DNA from: Sporosarcina luteola
GTDB lineage: Bacteria; Bacillota; Bacilli; Bacillales_A; Planococcaceae
Assembly: GCF_023715245.1 (NCBI RefSeq)
Contig: NZ_JAMBNV010000001.1
Span: 1,736,001 to 1,800,000, forward strand
Length of the DNA: 64,000 nucleotides
Reading direction: 5' to 3'
The notes under the pieces are model-generated. The model was not told where the DNA came from, did no database searches, and saw nothing but the letters and a program-made list of their open reading frames with translations. Below are positions 51,415 to 60,735 of this stretch, one piece after another. The first letter of the stretch is position 1. The number at the start of each line of letters is the position of its first letter. Position numbers and translations under genes: made by a program.

Positions 51415-52599
51415 TTAAGGACGTCGAACGATTGTGGCGACGCCTTGTCCGCCCCCGATGCACAATGTAGCAAGACCCGTTTTGGCATCGCGACGCTTCA
51501 TTTCATGCAACAACGTGACAAGTATCCGCGCACCGCTTGCGCCGATCGGATGGCCCAGAGCGATTGCGCCTCCGTTGACATTCAATTTTTCCTTATCGAA
51601 CTTCAGCTCGCGATCAACTGCAAGTGATTGTGCCGCAAATGCTTCATTTGCTTCAATCAAGTCGATATCAGCCAGATTCATTCCTGATTTTTTGAGTACA
51701 TTTTTTACTGCTTGCACAGGTCCGATGCCCATGACTGACGGATCGACTCCTGCATTTGCGTTAGCGGTCAAGATTGCTAACGGTTCAATGCCGAGTTCTT
51801 CCGCCTTCACTCGTGACATAATGACAAACGCAGCTGCTCCATCATTAATGCCTGAAGCATTGCCTGCTGTTACACTGCCGTCCTTTTTAAATGCTGGACG
51901 TAATTTCCCTAATTTATCGGTTGTCGTTCCTGCTTTTACATATTCGTCTGTATCAAACACGATCGGATCGCCTTTACGTTGAGGAATTTCCACAGGAATT
52001 ATTTCATCTTTGAATTTGCCGTTTTCAATCGCAGCTGCTGCCTTCTCTTGAGAAGCAGCCGAAAATGCATCTTGTTCTTCCCTTGTAATCGAATAGCGGT
52101 CACAAAGATTTTCCGCCGTGATTCCCATATGATAGTCATTGAATGCGCACCAAAGTCCGTCAGAAATCATACTGTCGACGAGTTTCTGATCACCCATCTT
52201 GAAGCCTTCCCTTGGATTGCGAAGTAAAAATGGTGCTTGGCTCATATTTTCCATCCCGCCTGCGACGACGATATCCGCATCACCTGCAAGTATCGCTTGT
52301 CTAGCCAAATGAACCGCTTTCAAGCCGGAACCGCATACTTTATTGATCGTCATGGCAGGGACCGTTTCAGGAAGTCCGCCTTTAATTGCCGCTTGCCGGG
52401 CCGGATTTTGACCTAGACCTGCTTGCAGTACATTCCCCATAATTACTTCATCCACATCTTCCGCCTTCACTCCCGAACGCGAAAGTGCTTCCTTAATGAC
52501 AATTCCGCCGAGCTCTGAGGCGGAGACGTCCTTCAAAGATCCTAAAAAAGACCCGATTGCCGTACGTACGGCGCTTACAATCACTACTTCGTTTGACAT
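51415..52599 (-). CDS. Acetyl-CoA C-acetyltransferase (thiolase)
   Basis: 394 residues, thiolase fold with the acyl-accepting cysteine in [20 protein letters not shown] (Cys89), [20 protein letters not shown] (His) and the second Cys in LCIGGGQG. Joins two acetyl-CoA to acetoacetyl-CoA or the reverse. Divergent from an HMG-CoA lyase gene, so a shared role in leucine or ketone-body breakdown is plausible. MmgA-, AtoB- or PhaA-type cannot be decided by eye. Confidence 0.93.
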   Translation of the reverse strand: MSNEVVIVSAVRTAIGSFLGSLKDVSASELGGIVIKEALSRSGVKAEDVDEVIMGNVLQAGLGQNPARQAAIKGGLPETVPAMTINKVCGSGLKAVHLARQAILAGDADIVVAGGMENMSQAPFLLRNPREGFKMGDQKLVDSMISDGLWCAFNDYHMGITAENLCDRYSITREEQDAFSAASQEKAAAAIENGKFKDEIIPVEIPQRKGDPIVFDTDEYVKAGTTTDKLGKLRPAFKKDGSVTAGNASGINDGAAAFVIMSRVKAEELGIEPLAILTANANAGVDPSVMGIGPVQAVKNVLKKSGMNLADIDLIEANEAFAAQSLAVDRELKFDKEKLNVNGGAIALGHPIGASGARILVTLLHEMKRRDAKTGLATLCIGGGQGVATIVRRP

Positions 52600-52707
52600 A
52601 ATGTTTCCCCCTATCCCTTGTTTGCATTTTCATAAATTCAGAGATTTCTTCATTCTTCGTTTCCATTCAACGCATCCCTTCAGTACAATATAAAGAGGAG
52701 GGATGAT

Positions 52708-53610
52708 ATGTTCATTTTACCAAAGAACGTTACAATTATCGAGGTCGGGCCAAGAGATGGCCTACAAAATGAAAAGAATCATGTAGATGAAAAAAACAAA
52801 TTGGATTTCATCCATTCATTGCAAGCTGCAGGAATCCAGGAAATGGAGCTAACATCCTTTGTTTCACCAAAATGGGTACCACAAATGGCTGACGCAAAAA
52901 ACATTGTAGCAAAAACAGAGAAGATTGGACGCCAATTTGTATTGGCACCAAATGAAAAAGGGGCTGATCTTGCTACTCTGGCAGGTGCGGAAAGTATCGC
53001 CGTCTTTGTCGGTGTCAGCAATACTTTCAATAAAAAGAACATTAACCGGACGACAGCTGAGAGTATGGACGCACTTGAACCTGTCATCGCAAAATTGAAA
53101 AGAGATGGCCTTTTCGTGAGGGCATGCATTTCAACCGCGTTTTATTGTCCGTATGAAGGGAAGATAGAGAGAGAGGAAGTTAGTAACCTGTGCAGACGAT
53201 TCGTTTCGATCGGAGTGGATGAACTGAGCGTAGCAGATACGATCGGGATGGCAAATCCGGTTGAAAGCTACGAGCTGTTCACATTGTTAAGAGAGCAATT
53301 TCCGGAAGTTCTTTTGACAGCTCATTTTCACGATACACGGAAAATGGCAATCGCAAATATTTTTTCTGCATTACAGGCAGGAATCGACCGTTTTGATACT
53401 TCCGCTGGCGGCCTGGGTGGTTGTCCTTTCGCACCCGGCGCAACAGGCAATGTAGCGACAGAAGATGTTGTCCATATGCTTGATTCCTTAGGGATTGAAA
53501 CGGGGGTCAATGTTGAAAAGATTTGTGAAGCTGTCGGAATGATTGCTCCTCTTGTTTCGCATCCTATCGTCACAGGAATGTACAAAATGTACAAAAATCG
53601 CAGCTGCTGA
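52708..53610 (+). CDS. mvaB: Hydroxymethylglutaryl-CoA lyase
   Basis: 300 residues. TIM barrel with EVGPRDGLQNEKN at the N-terminus, SFVSPKWVPQMADA, the metal-binding HFHDTRKMAIANI and the flexible GGLGGCPFAPGATGNVATED loop with the catalytic Cys. Splits HMG-CoA into acetoacetate and acetyl-CoA at the end of leucine breakdown (B. subtilis YngG). AGGAGG before the ATG. The other leucine-degradation genes are not in the window. Confidence 0.94.
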   Translation: MFILPKNVTIIEVGPRDGLQNEKNHVDEKNKLDFIHSLQAAGIQEMELTSFVSPKWVPQMADAKNIVAKTEKIGRQFVLAPNEKGADLATLAGAESIAVFVGVSNTFNKKNINRTTAESMDALEPVIAKLKRDGLFVRACISTAFYCPYEGKIEREEVSNLCRRFVSIGVDELSVADTIGMANPVESYELFTLLREQFPEVLLTAHFHDTRKMAIANIFSALQAGIDRFDTSAGGLGGCPFAPGATGNVATEDVVHMLDSLGIETGVNVEKICEAVGMIAPLVSHPIVTGMYKMYKNRSC

Positions 53611-53625
53611 AGGAGTTGAAGTTAA

Positions 53626-54555
53626 TTGAAACGGCGCTTCCTATATATAACAGGCATTATTGGAAGCATATACACCGCCATTCTGACAATTCTTGGTTTT
53701 TACGCGGCAAATCGTTTGATGTTCATGAAACTGAAAGATCATGATTTGATTGTAAAACGAGAAATTATTGCCAAAAGGTTTGATGAACATTGGTATGGAA
53801 CGGTGCGGAAAGAGGATTTTTGGGTGGACTCCCCGAATGGTTACCCGTTGCGTGCGGTTTTTTTACAACCGCTTGATACGACAAGGACAGTTATCATTTG
53901 CCATGGCGTGACGGAAAATAAGATCAACTCGATTAAATATGCACGATTATTTGAACGGCTGGGATTCAATTCAGTCATTTACGATCACCGCCGCCATGGG
54001 GATTCGGGGGGAAAGACGACAAGCTTCGGTTTTTATGAAAAGGTCGACTTGAATGCACTAGTCTCCGCTGTACGCGACCGGATTGGCAGCCGGGCATTGC
54101 TCGGCGTCCACGGTGAATCGATGGGAGCTGCGACGACGATCCTATATGCGGGAGAGTATGAAGATGAAGCAGACTTTTACATTGTCGATTGTCCATTCTC
54201 CGATTTCACCGAGCAGATCCTTCATATCATGCGTACGAGCACACCTCTTCGGTCGTCAATGACATTGCGGGCCGCCAATCTGTTCCTGAAGATCAGAGAC
54301 GGCTACACGACAGGTCTCATTTCGCCGAGGGAAGCGATTGTAAACATTAAAAAACCGATGCTGTTCATCCATAGTATGGAAGATGATTTCATTCTGCCGG
54401 AAATGACGAAGGAACTGTACGAGTTGAAGGATGACAAGAAGATGATAAAGCTATTCGATAAGGGTGCCCATGCGAAGTCATTCAATGAGAATCCAGAGGA
54501 ATACGAACAGGAAGTCTTGCACTTCCTACATAATTTCGGTTTTCAGACTTCATGA
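53626..54555 (+). CDS. Membrane-anchored alpha/beta hydrolase
   Basis: 309 residues from a TTG start with AAGGAG upstream. One N-terminal membrane helix (YITGIIGSIYTAILTILGFY), then an alpha/beta hydrolase domain: VIICHGVTENKINSIKYARL (oxyanion region), nucleophile Ser in LLGVHGESMGAATTILYAG, an Asp in MLFIHSMEDDFILPEM and a His in FDKGAHAKSFNENP. Resembles B. subtilis YqkD/YtmA-type esterases. Substrate unknown; 15 bp after mvaB, so probably co-transcribed. Confidence 0.88.
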   Translation: MKRRFLYITGIIGSIYTAILTILGFYAANRLMFMKLKDHDLIVKREIIAKRFDEHWYGTVRKEDFWVDSPNGYPLRAVFLQPLDTTRTVIICHGVTENKINSIKYARLFERLGFNSVIYDHRRHGDSGGKTTSFGFYEKVDLNALVSAVRDRIGSRALLGVHGESMGAATTILYAGEYEDEADFYIVDCPFSDFTEQILHIMRTSTPLRSSMTLRAANLFLKIRDGYTTGLISPREAIVNIKKPMLFIHSMEDDFILPEMTKELYELKDDKKMIKLFDKGAHAKSFNENPEEYEQEVLHFLHNFGFQTS

Positions 54556-54565
54556 CATGACAAAA

Positions 54566-54598
54566 AAACCTCTTTCCAGTATATCGGAAAGAGGGTTT
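54566..54598. terminator. Bidirectional terminator, hydrolase and csp
   Basis: CCTCTTTCC/GGAAAGAGG stem with 8-nt loop, A run before and T run after, between two convergent genes. Confidence 0.88.
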
Positions 54599-54611
54599 CT
54601 TTTAGCTATAA

Positions 54612-54812
54612 TTAAGCTTTTTGAACGTTTGTAGCTTGTAGGCCACGTTGTCCTTGCTCAATTTCAAATGTTACGCTTTGACCTTCGTCTAAAGATTTGA
54701 AACCGTCGCTTTGGATTGCTGAGAAGTGTACGAATACGTCTTCTCCACCTTCACGCTCGATAAATCCAAAACCTTTTTCTGCATTAAACCACTTAACTGT
54801 ACCTTGTTCCAT
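54612..54812 (-). CDS. Cold-shock protein (CspA family)
   Basis: 66 residues: [20 protein letters not shown] with the RNP1 (KGFGFI) and RNP2 (DVFVHFSAI) RNA-binding motifs. A single OB-fold RNA chaperone like CspB/C/D of Bacillus. AGGAGG precedes the ATG. The 160 bp upstream (to 54974) could hold a cold-shock leader, but I see no clear structure. Confidence 0.95.
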   Translation of the reverse strand: MEQGTVKWFNAEKGFGFIEREGGEDVFVHFSAIQSDGFKSLDEGQSVTFEIEQGQRGLQATNVQKA

Positions 54813-54974
54813 AATTGTTGCCTCCTAGTGCGGTTATCCACACAATGTGTTATTATCCTTGCTCAAATACTTTAGACGAAAAACAAAATCTAATCTCGAT
54901 CTGAAACAGAACAAAAATAATTCTTCTTAAGAATAACAGATGCACAAGGAAATAGCAAATGATATGTGGCAAGT

Positions 54975-55484
54975 TTATTTGGACAATGCAATTTTTATAT
55001 GCGCCAAGTGATGATTTTCATGCCAAGCTAATTTTGCAACTTTTGTTCCAACTGTTATTTCACCGTTTTTCTGGTGAGTAAAAACTCGATCCAGCTGTTC
55101 TTCAGTTAAACTCTTTCCTAATGCTACGATTCGCTCATTAATCCCTTCAAGCATTTTAATGGAGCTTTCCACAGGAAGCTGTGTATCCGGTTGAATCGCC
55201 CACTTTTCTTCATCAAACGCCGGTACTGTTGGATTTTCATCAGTTAATGCAAGTTTTAACCGTTGATACATGTTCAACTGAGAATCTGCAATATGATGAA
55301 CGAGCTGACGTACTGTCCAGGCGCCATCCCGATAAGTTTTTCTTAATTCCTCTTCATTTAATGAATCAACAACTTCTCGTAATCGAATCGTGTATGTTTC
55401 GATGTCCTTTAGCCATTCTTGCACATTTGCTAGTGTTGCTTTTTCAGGAACTTGTAATTCCCCTATTGGATATTTAACATCCAT
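54975..55484 (-). CDS. DinB/YfiT-family metal-dependent protein
   Basis: 169 residues, four-helix DinB fold with the metal-binding histidines in WTVRQLVHHIADSQLNMYQR and LAWHENHHLAHIKIAL. It resembles B. subtilis YfiT, now grouped with bacillithiol-transferase-like (BstA) proteins. The N-terminal YPIGELQVPEKATLANVQEW matches the YfiT start. Probably acts in thiol-based detoxification; substrate unknown. It starts a row of leftward stress-type genes. Confidence 0.85.
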   Translation of the reverse strand: MDVKYPIGELQVPEKATLANVQEWLKDIETYTIRLREVVDSLNEEELRKTYRDGAWTVRQLVHHIADSQLNMYQRLKLALTDENPTVPAFDEEKWAIQPDTQLPVESSIKMLEGINERIVALGKSLTEEQLDRVFTHQKNGEITVGTKVAKLAWHENHHLAHIKIALSK

Positions 55485-55511
55485 TTTTCATTCCCCTTTT
55501 CATTATTAAAT

Positions 55512-56165
55512 TTATACGTTATATACTACATCTGCAATCTTAGTTGGTTTTACAATCTCAATGTAATGATTTTCAGCTAACCAATATCTACTTTGGTACT
55601 TAGTTAGTCGTTCTTCATACTTCCCGATATACAAATCACGATTTAATACTCTCTTATACCTTAGTTCCCGTGGGCAATCTAGATATATGACAAAATTGTA
55701 GAACCCTTTCCATTCTTGTCTTTGTAGAAATATACCTTCAATGAGAACAACACTGGCGGATGGTACATTAATACGATTGGTTGTAGTTGTGTCAGTAAAT
55801 TTGTCATAAAAATCAAGCTGAATATTGTCACAACCACTAGACAGCGGTTCAAATAAAGTAGCCCTCAACTTAGTAACATTCCATTGTAAGTAATAATATT
55901 CATACCACTCTTCATGTCCTGTTTGGTATCGGTTTTTCCTTTCAACAATGTGGTCATCTAGATGAAAAGAGACAGCTTGGCAATTGTGATAACTTAATTC
56001 CTGTTCAATTTCTTTAACTAATGTAGTTTTTCCAGAGCCGCCTAAACCATCTATTCCAATTATTATTGGACATGTTTGATTAGGACGTATTGAGAATTGA
56101 AAGATAATCCTTTCAACCATATCTTTAATAGATATTAACATCGCCCCCAATTTATTCTCCTTCAT
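55512..56165 (-). CDS. P-loop kinase (uridine-kinase-like)
   Basis: 217 residues. Walker A in GIDGLGGSGKTTLVKEIEQE (Lys46), a DDHIVERKNRYQTGHEEWYE segment where uridine kinases bind substrate, ASVVLIEGIFLQRQEWKGFY and CPRELRYKRVLNRD (lid). The C-terminus has KYQSRYWLAENHYIEIVKPT. Belongs to the uridine kinase/phosphoribulokinase-like group; true substrate unknown. A broken C-terminal copy of a relative is present at 60449-60541. Confidence 0.8.
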   Translation of the reverse strand: MKENKLGAMLISIKDMVERIIFQFSIRPNQTCPIIIGIDGLGGSGKTTLVKEIEQELSYHNCQAVSFHLDDHIVERKNRYQTGHEEWYEYYYLQWNVTKLRATLFEPLSSGCDNIQLDFYDKFTDTTTTNRINVPSASVVLIEGIFLQRQEWKGFYNFVIYLDCPRELRYKRVLNRDLYIGKYEERLTKYQSRYWLAENHYIEIVKPTKIADVVYNV

Positions 56166-56182
56166 ACACCGGGATTACAAAG

Positions 56183-56647
56183 TTAACTAATCACAGGCAA
56201 AGTTTTATTCTCAGCCCATTGGCGTATAAACTGTTCTTGGCGCGGGTTCAAGTTAGCAGGTAATTCATTTTTCCTGAAAAACAGATGCTCTTTACTTTCA
56301 ATTCCTTGCTGCTTTAGTTCACCGCTAAATGTAGTTGTCGTAAAGATGATTTGAACACTGTATACTTGATCCTTATTTGGATAATGTACAAAACAACTCT
56401 CTCCTGAGTATATACCGAACAACTTCAACTCACCAACGTCCAATCCTGTTTCCTCGTCAGTTTCTCTTTTGGCTGTTTGCTCGAATGTTTCCCCGATCTC
56501 CATAACTCCGCCAGGAATACACCAATTATCTTCATCAGTCCGATGTTGCAGTAATATACAGCCTTCATTTTCTATTATTACACCACAACCAACCGTGAAG
56601 AGGGTTTCGTGACCAATCAGTTCTCTCATACTTCTAATATAGTTCAT
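56183..56647 (-). CDS. Nudix hydrolase
   Basis: 154 residues from ATG 56647 (MNYIRSMRELIGHETLFTVG), with AAGGAGGA upstream; the longer frame overlaps the preceding gene. Nudix box GGVMEIGETFEQTAKRETDE followed by ETG is complete, with a Thr in the usually hydrophobic position. N-terminal layout (MRELIGHETLFTVGCGVIIE) matches YtkD/MutT-type proteins of Bacillales. Substrate unknown. Next to a P-loop kinase gene. Confidence 0.88.
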   Translation of the reverse strand: MNYIRSMRELIGHETLFTVGCGVIIENEGCILLQHRTDEDNWCIPGGVMEIGETFEQTAKRETDEETGLDVGELKLFGIYSGESCFVHYPNKDQVYSVQIIFTTTTFSGELKQQGIESKEHLFFRKNELPANLNPRQEQFIRQWAENKTLPVIS

Positions 56648-56672
56648 ACAATTCCTCCTTATATTTCTACTC

Positions 56673-56921
56673 TTACTCCAAAGAATCTTTAATCTGGCTT
56701 CTCTTATAAATAAATCGCCAAATGAAAAAAGAAATCCAAGAAACAATGGGAATCGCGGACGTGGCATACCAAGAAGGGATGTCAGTCAAAAATAAGAGTA
56801 AGCTAGCTATTATGAAAGAAGGCAACATGATTGCGATCCATACACGGACTTCTGGATTTCTAAAACTTAAGTCAAACCCATCCATTTGTTTGCTCTCTGT
56901 CTCTTTATATTCGTTATTCAT
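56673..56921 (-). CDS. Small membrane protein, two helices
   Basis: 82 residues. After a polar N-terminus (MNNEYKETESKQMDGFDLSF) two hydrophobic segments follow (VWIAIMLPSFIIASLLLFL and SAIPIVSWISFFIWRFIY) and a charged tail. GGAGGAAC precedes the ATG. Family not recognised. Upstream of the Nudix gene and possibly co-transcribed with it. Confidence 0.7.
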   Translation of the reverse strand: MNNEYKETESKQMDGFDLSFRNPEVRVWIAIMLPSFIIASLLLFLTDIPSWYATSAIPIVSWISFFIWRFIYKRSQIKDSLE

Positions 56922-56961
56922 AAAAGTTCCTCCTTTAAGACTTCAAGAAACGTCGATTAAA

Positions 56962-57135
56962 TTACTTGTTATCTTTACCTTTTGTTTTTTTACTCGCACC
57001 CCAAAATGCCAGTCCAATTAGTGGAATGGCAATGATCCACGGTATGTCAATTTGGCTTTGCAGCATGAATGACATAAGCATCAAGACTACTACGCCAACA
57101 ATAATATAAAAGCACCCTCTCCCGAATGTTTCCAT
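56962..57135 (-). CDS. Small membrane protein, two helices
   Basis: 57 residues from ATG 57135 (METFGRGCFYIIVGVVVLML), GGGGAG 8 nt upstream. Two transmembrane segments, the second IPWIIAIPLIGLAFWGA, and a Lys-rich tail (SKKTKGKDNK) that should face the cytoplasm. No known family. It stands 40 bp upstream of the other small membrane protein gene. Confidence 0.7.
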   Translation of the reverse strand: METFGRGCFYIIVGVVVLMLMSFMLQSQIDIPWIIAIPLIGLAFWGASKKTKGKDNK

Positions 57136-57310
57136 AAAGTTCACTCCCCTACCTGTTGGTTTCCCATATAGCTAGTTTCCCTTGCCTATTAATTATACGG
57201 ATAACAATCCGAATTGTTCCATCATTCTTGGTTTTCTTTTACCACTTATGTTGTCGGCTTGACTTCATTGACCAATGCAGGCTTATTTTCTGTATGAACA
57301 AACGCAAAAA

Positions 57311-57345
57311 AACAGAGCGTTGATCGATTAGCTTCGCGCTCTGTT
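57311..57345 (-). terminator. Orphan terminator-like hairpin
   Basis: AACAGAGCG/CGCTCTGTT stem. On the minus strand a TTTTTTTGCG run follows; on the plus strand TCTCTC. No gene is recognised directly before it on the minus strand. The rest of 57136-57606 shows no gene; a weak SigB-like GTTTAT is at about 57528. Confidence 0.55.
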
Positions 57346-57606
57346 TCTCTCTATGAACCTTGTTTTGTTGAGTTGCTTATTTCATGAGTGAGCCTACACA
57401 TATTCAGGGATAAACATTTAGACAACGGATTACCTCAAAGGCATATGTCCCTTTTAAAACCTTTAATCGAAATTTATCGTTAAAAAGCAGCATAACCGCC
57501 CAGTTCTTTCAGTCGTCTACCCCCATTGTTTATCTCCTGCTTTTTAGAGGAAGAACTATAAGAACGGATTTATCCAGCTACAGAACTTTCGAGGAGGTTT
57601 TATACA

Positions 57607-59223
57607 ATGGAAAAAAGTGAACGGACCGTTGCAGAATTGGTACTCGATCAACTATCGTTATTCGGTGTAAAACGGATTTACGGTGTAGTTGGTGATGCGA
57701 TTATCGGTCTCATTGACGCACTTGCAAAACAAGATCAAATTCAATTCATCGCAGTTAAACATGAATCGACTGCTGCTTTCATGGCTTCTGCAGAAGCGAA
57801 GCTGACAGGCCGGCTTGCAGTATGTACAGCAACGATGGGGCCAGGGGCAGCCAACTTGATAAACGGGTTGGGAGACGCATATGCAGACAAAGCACCTGTC
57901 CTCGCTATCACTGGCCAGGCACCGACGGATAAAATCGGAACAGAATTTCCGCAATATGTTGATCAGCAGGAGCTAATGAAACCTTTCGCAGCGTTTTCAG
58001 CTACTCTTGCCAATCAGGATGCAACAATCGAACTTCTGCATAGAGCAGTGCGCAAATCACTCGGTCAGCGGGTGGTCACTCATTTGTCCATCCCAAAGGA
58101 TCTTTTCATGGAATCCACTTCTGTAGTGCCGCGAGCTTTGCCAGAACATATAGGGGGCTTTGCTTCTTTCACAAAGGATAGCTTGAGCCAGGCAACATCA
58201 ATGATGAAAACAGCAAAGCGCCCGATGATTCTCGCAGGATCCGGAGCTTCCGCTGCATCAGTTGAGGTTGAGAAACTTGCTGAAGTATGGGGGGCTGGCA
58301 TCTTAACTAGTTTAGGCGGAAAAGGTTTATTGGATGAATCTTCCCCTCTCCTGTTGCAAGGCATTGGCGAAGGCGGCAATCCGCATGCCGCCGATGTCTT
58401 GAAAGATGCCGATGTTGTCCTTCTTGCAGGTACGGCATGGTGGCCGGAAGGGTATGTCCCATCTGACGCACAAATTATCCAGATAGACACCCATTTCGAT
58501 AAGATTGAAAAGAGCATCCCCGTGAAGCTCGGCATCACCGGATCGACAGAAGAAGTTCTACCGCTTTTAAGGGAAAGCCTGCAAGGATTTTCCCGAGCTG
58601 AAGACTGGGTTGACCGCTGCCGGGTAGCTAAACAGCAATGGGCCGAGCAAAACGAGCAGGAAGGCAATACTGCGGGGTCTCCCGTGCATCCTTCCCGTAT
58701 TATGCGCGCCCTTGAAAGAACAGTTGATGCAGATGCAATCCTTGCAGTCGACACAGGCGACGGTACGGTGTGGTTGAATCGCAATTTCAGGCAAAAACAG
58801 CAAAGAATATTATTCTCCGGGTACTGGCGGACGATGGGCTTCGGTCTGCCTGCGGCAATGGCGGCAAAGCTTGAACAATCGGAAAAACAAGTCGTAGCGA
58901 TCGTCGGAGATGGCGGCCTTCAAATGACGCTAGCCGATTTGACGACTGCGACTCGCTATGGACTCGACATTGCCGTCATTGTTTTAAATAACGGCTCACT
59001 TCAAATGGAAAGGGACAAGATCAACGTCATGGATAAAAAAGAAGTGGGAGTTGATCTCACAAACCCTGATTTCATCAAAATCGCCGAAGCGTGCGGATGG
59101 AAAGGATTCCATGTCGCAACAGATAAGGAGCTTGAATCCGTACTTGAATCTGCCCTAAAAACAACAGCTCCTGCACTCGTGGACATCCAGACATCCCAAG
59201 CATTCTTCCCGGAAACCAACTAA
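57607..59223 (+). CDS. ydaP: Pyruvate oxidase (YdaP-like, ThDP-dependent)
   Basis: 538 residues. ThDP enzyme: N-terminal pyrimidine-binding domain with the catalytic Glu in IAVKHESTAAFMA, central FAD-type domain (about 185-335) and C-terminal pyrophosphate domain with GDGGLQMTLADLTTATRYGL and NNGS as the metal motif. Closest by eye to Bacillus YdaP/PoxB, giving acetate (or acetyl phosphate) and CO2 from pyruvate. The B. subtilis gene is SigB-dependent; no convincing SigB promoter was found here. GGAGG before ATG. Monocistronic. Confidence 0.92.
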   Translation: MEKSERTVAELVLDQLSLFGVKRIYGVVGDAIIGLIDALAKQDQIQFIAVKHESTAAFMASAEAKLTGRLAVCTATMGPGAANLINGLGDAYADKAPVLAITGQAPTDKIGTEFPQYVDQQELMKPFAAFSATLANQDATIELLHRAVRKSLGQRVVTHLSIPKDLFMESTSVVPRALPEHIGGFASFTKDSLSQATSMMKTAKRPMILAGSGASAASVEVEKLAEVWGAGILTSLGGKGLLDESSPLLLQGIGEGGNPHAADVLKDADVVLLAGTAWWPEGYVPSDAQIIQIDTHFDKIEKSIPVKLGITGSTEEVLPLLRESLQGFSRAEDWVDRCRVAKQQWAEQNEQEGNTAGSPVHPSRIMRALERTVDADAILAVDTGDGTVWLNRNFRQKQQRILFSGYWRTMGFGLPAAMAAKLEQSEKQVVAIVGDGGLQMTLADLTTATRYGLDIAVIVLNNGSLQMERDKINVMDKKEVGVDLTNPDFIKIAEACGWKGFHVATDKELESVLESALKTTAPALVDIQTSQAFFPETN

Positions 59224-59238
59224 AGTTTGTTGCAATTT

Positions 59239-59299
59239 ACACCTTTGTATAATCAATGGACACATCGAATGTGGCTTTTTTATACAAAGGTGTTTTTTT
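59239..59299 (+). terminator. Terminator after pyruvate oxidase
   Basis: A 14-bp perfect stem ACACCTTTGTATAA/TTATACAAAGGTGT with a 27-nt loop, ending in a run of T residues. Confidence 0.85.
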
Positions 59300-59477
59300 G
59301 TGGATAATACTATTTTATAATATGTAAATTAGAAAAGATCCGATGCCATTACAGCATTTCGCCCATATAGAAAGAGCTGGCAAGTTAATCGATGTCGTAG
59401 TCTTTTATCTCCTCTAAAATGATATTGGCATGCGAATTCCGTACCTTTTGATAGATCGATTCGAAATTGTTCCATTG

Positions 59478-60422
59478 TTAGTACCCCTCAATCGGTTGCA
59501 GTATTTTCTCGATTTCAGCGCGTCGATCTTCTAAGAAAGGAGGCAGATCCAGTTGTTCACCGAGCGTTTCGATATCCCCGTCAATCGTAAATCCTGGCCC
59601 GTCTGTAGCAATTTCGAATAAGATGCCGTTTGATTCGCAGAAGTACAGGCTCTTAAAGTAGAAGCGATCCACTATACCGGAAGTTTGGAAACCACATGCC
59701 CGCACTTGCTCATCCCAGTAAGCAAGTTCCTTATCATCATTGACACGGATAGCTAAATGATGGATGCTGCCGCGTCCCGGTTTTTCTGTTGGACCATCTA
59801 AAGATTTCACAACGATTTCACCAAACACTTCACCTAGTACAGATTGAAAAATCGCCTCGTCCCCTGTACGTGATACCTCTGTATATCCAAAAATTTCTGT
59901 CAGTGTACTCGCTAATTTTTCAAGTCTACGCACTGTTATTTCTACTGAAGCCATCCCTTGAATTTGGTGTTCTACCGGTACAGGCGATTTTTCCCACGTT
60001 TCCCAATGCGCAACTTTCTCACCATTCGACACAAGAAGCACCATGCGAAGCCCTTCAGCATCTTCAAAGTGCAAGGCCCGTTTATTAGCATAAGTAGTGA
60101 TGTCGCTATGTTGCACGCCATATTCCTCAAACCGGGCTTTCCAATACGTCAGGCTTTCTTCCGTAGGTACGAGCAAACCGATTTTAGTGAATGCATTCGT
60201 TCCACGGTATGTGCGCCCGGCAGTTGGAATTTCAAAGAACGATAACTCCGTTCCAGGACTTCCTTTTCGATCGCCGTAAAATAAGTGATACATTGTGGGT
60301 GAGTCTTGGTTTACCGTCATTTTCACACGACGTAAACCAAGTATTTCCCTATAAAAGTGGTTATTCTGTTTTGCCTCTTTGGTAATCATTGAAATATGGT
60401 GATGACCTGGAATTGTATACAT
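59478..60422 (-). CDS. Ring-cleaving dioxygenase / glyoxalase-family protein
   Basis: 314 residues made of two VOC-fold units: GHHHISMITKEAKQNNHFYR (His metal ligand) from residue 5 and IQGMASVEITVRRLEKLAST from about 150, with GSIHHLAIRVNDDKELAYWD and FYFKSLYFCESNGILFEIAT supplying the other ligands. Similar to the MhqA/MhqO group of Bacillus that opens hydroquinone rings. AAAGGGAG before the ATG. A perfect palindrome (60442-60459) upstream suggests MarR-type control by quinone or thiol stress. Confidence 0.85.
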   Translation of the reverse strand: MYTIPGHHHISMITKEAKQNNHFYREILGLRRVKMTVNQDSPTMYHLFYGDRKGSPGTELSFFEIPTAGRTYRGTNAFTKIGLLVPTEESLTYWKARFEEYGVQHSDITTYANKRALHFEDAEGLRMVLLVSNGEKVAHWETWEKSPVPVEHQIQGMASVEITVRRLEKLASTLTEIFGYTEVSRTGDEAIFQSVLGEVFGEIVVKSLDGPTEKPGRGSIHHLAIRVNDDKELAYWDEQVRACGFQTSGIVDRFYFKSLYFCESNGILFEIATDGPGFTIDGDIETLGEQLDLPPFLEDRRAEIEKILQPIEGY

Positions 60423-60441
60423 AAGAATGTCTCCCTTTTTT

Positions 60442-60459
60442 CACTTGACTAATCAAGTG
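60442..60459. promoter_or_regulatory. Operator-like palindrome upstream of the dioxygenase
   Basis: CACTTGA-CTAA-TCAAGTG, a perfect 7-bp inverted repeat, 20 bp before the start codon. Its form (TTGA-N4-TCAA centre) is usual for MarR-family repressors such as those controlling mhq genes. The regulator is not in the window. Confidence 0.55.
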
Positions 60460-60541
60460 ATGCTGCGGCGGTAATAGGCTCTACAGTCTCAAAATAGTGT
60501 TGTTCTCCTAACCAGTATCTTCTTTGTTTCGCTCGATCCGT
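60449..60541 (-). pseudogene. C-terminal remnant of a uridine-kinase-like gene
   Basis: In one minus-strand frame the end reads QRRYWLGEQHYFETVEPIT then AAASLD and stop. This parallels the C-terminus of the kinase at 55512-56165 (SRYWLAENHYIEIVKPT). No P-loop or N-terminal part is found upstream, where the A-rich array begins, so only about 30 codons remain. Probably a deletion relic of a second kinase copy. Confidence 0.65.
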
Positions 60542-60576
60542 CAGCACGTTGAAAAGATAGGCGGGTTCGATCCAGT

Positions 60577-60735
60577 CGCAAAACAATGAATTTGAGTCTC
60601 AACGAAATGAAATCGGCTCGTATCACAATAAAACGACCGCAACACAATAAAACCGGTATACAACGAAAGCAAATAGCTTGCATCACAATCATACTAAATT
60701 GCAACGAAACAAATGCCATTCGCATCGAAAACAAC
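60577..60735. repeat. Degenerate A-rich array
   Basis: Variants of CAACGAAA or CACAATAAAA recur about every 19-23 bp, at roughly 60577, 60600, 60624, 60643, 60661, 60683, 60702 and 60724. Spacing is less regular than in the array at 45384. Frames across it have no protein-like features. The rest of 60736-61020 shows no gene. Confidence 0.6.

Noticed and set aside
59385-59477. In-frame extension of the dioxygenase past its stop codon (30 codons, ending ILEEIKDYDID)
   Set aside because: It looks protein-like, but there is no start codon of its own, and the 314-residue length is normal for the family, so read-through or a nonsense change is not needed. Left as a curiosity.
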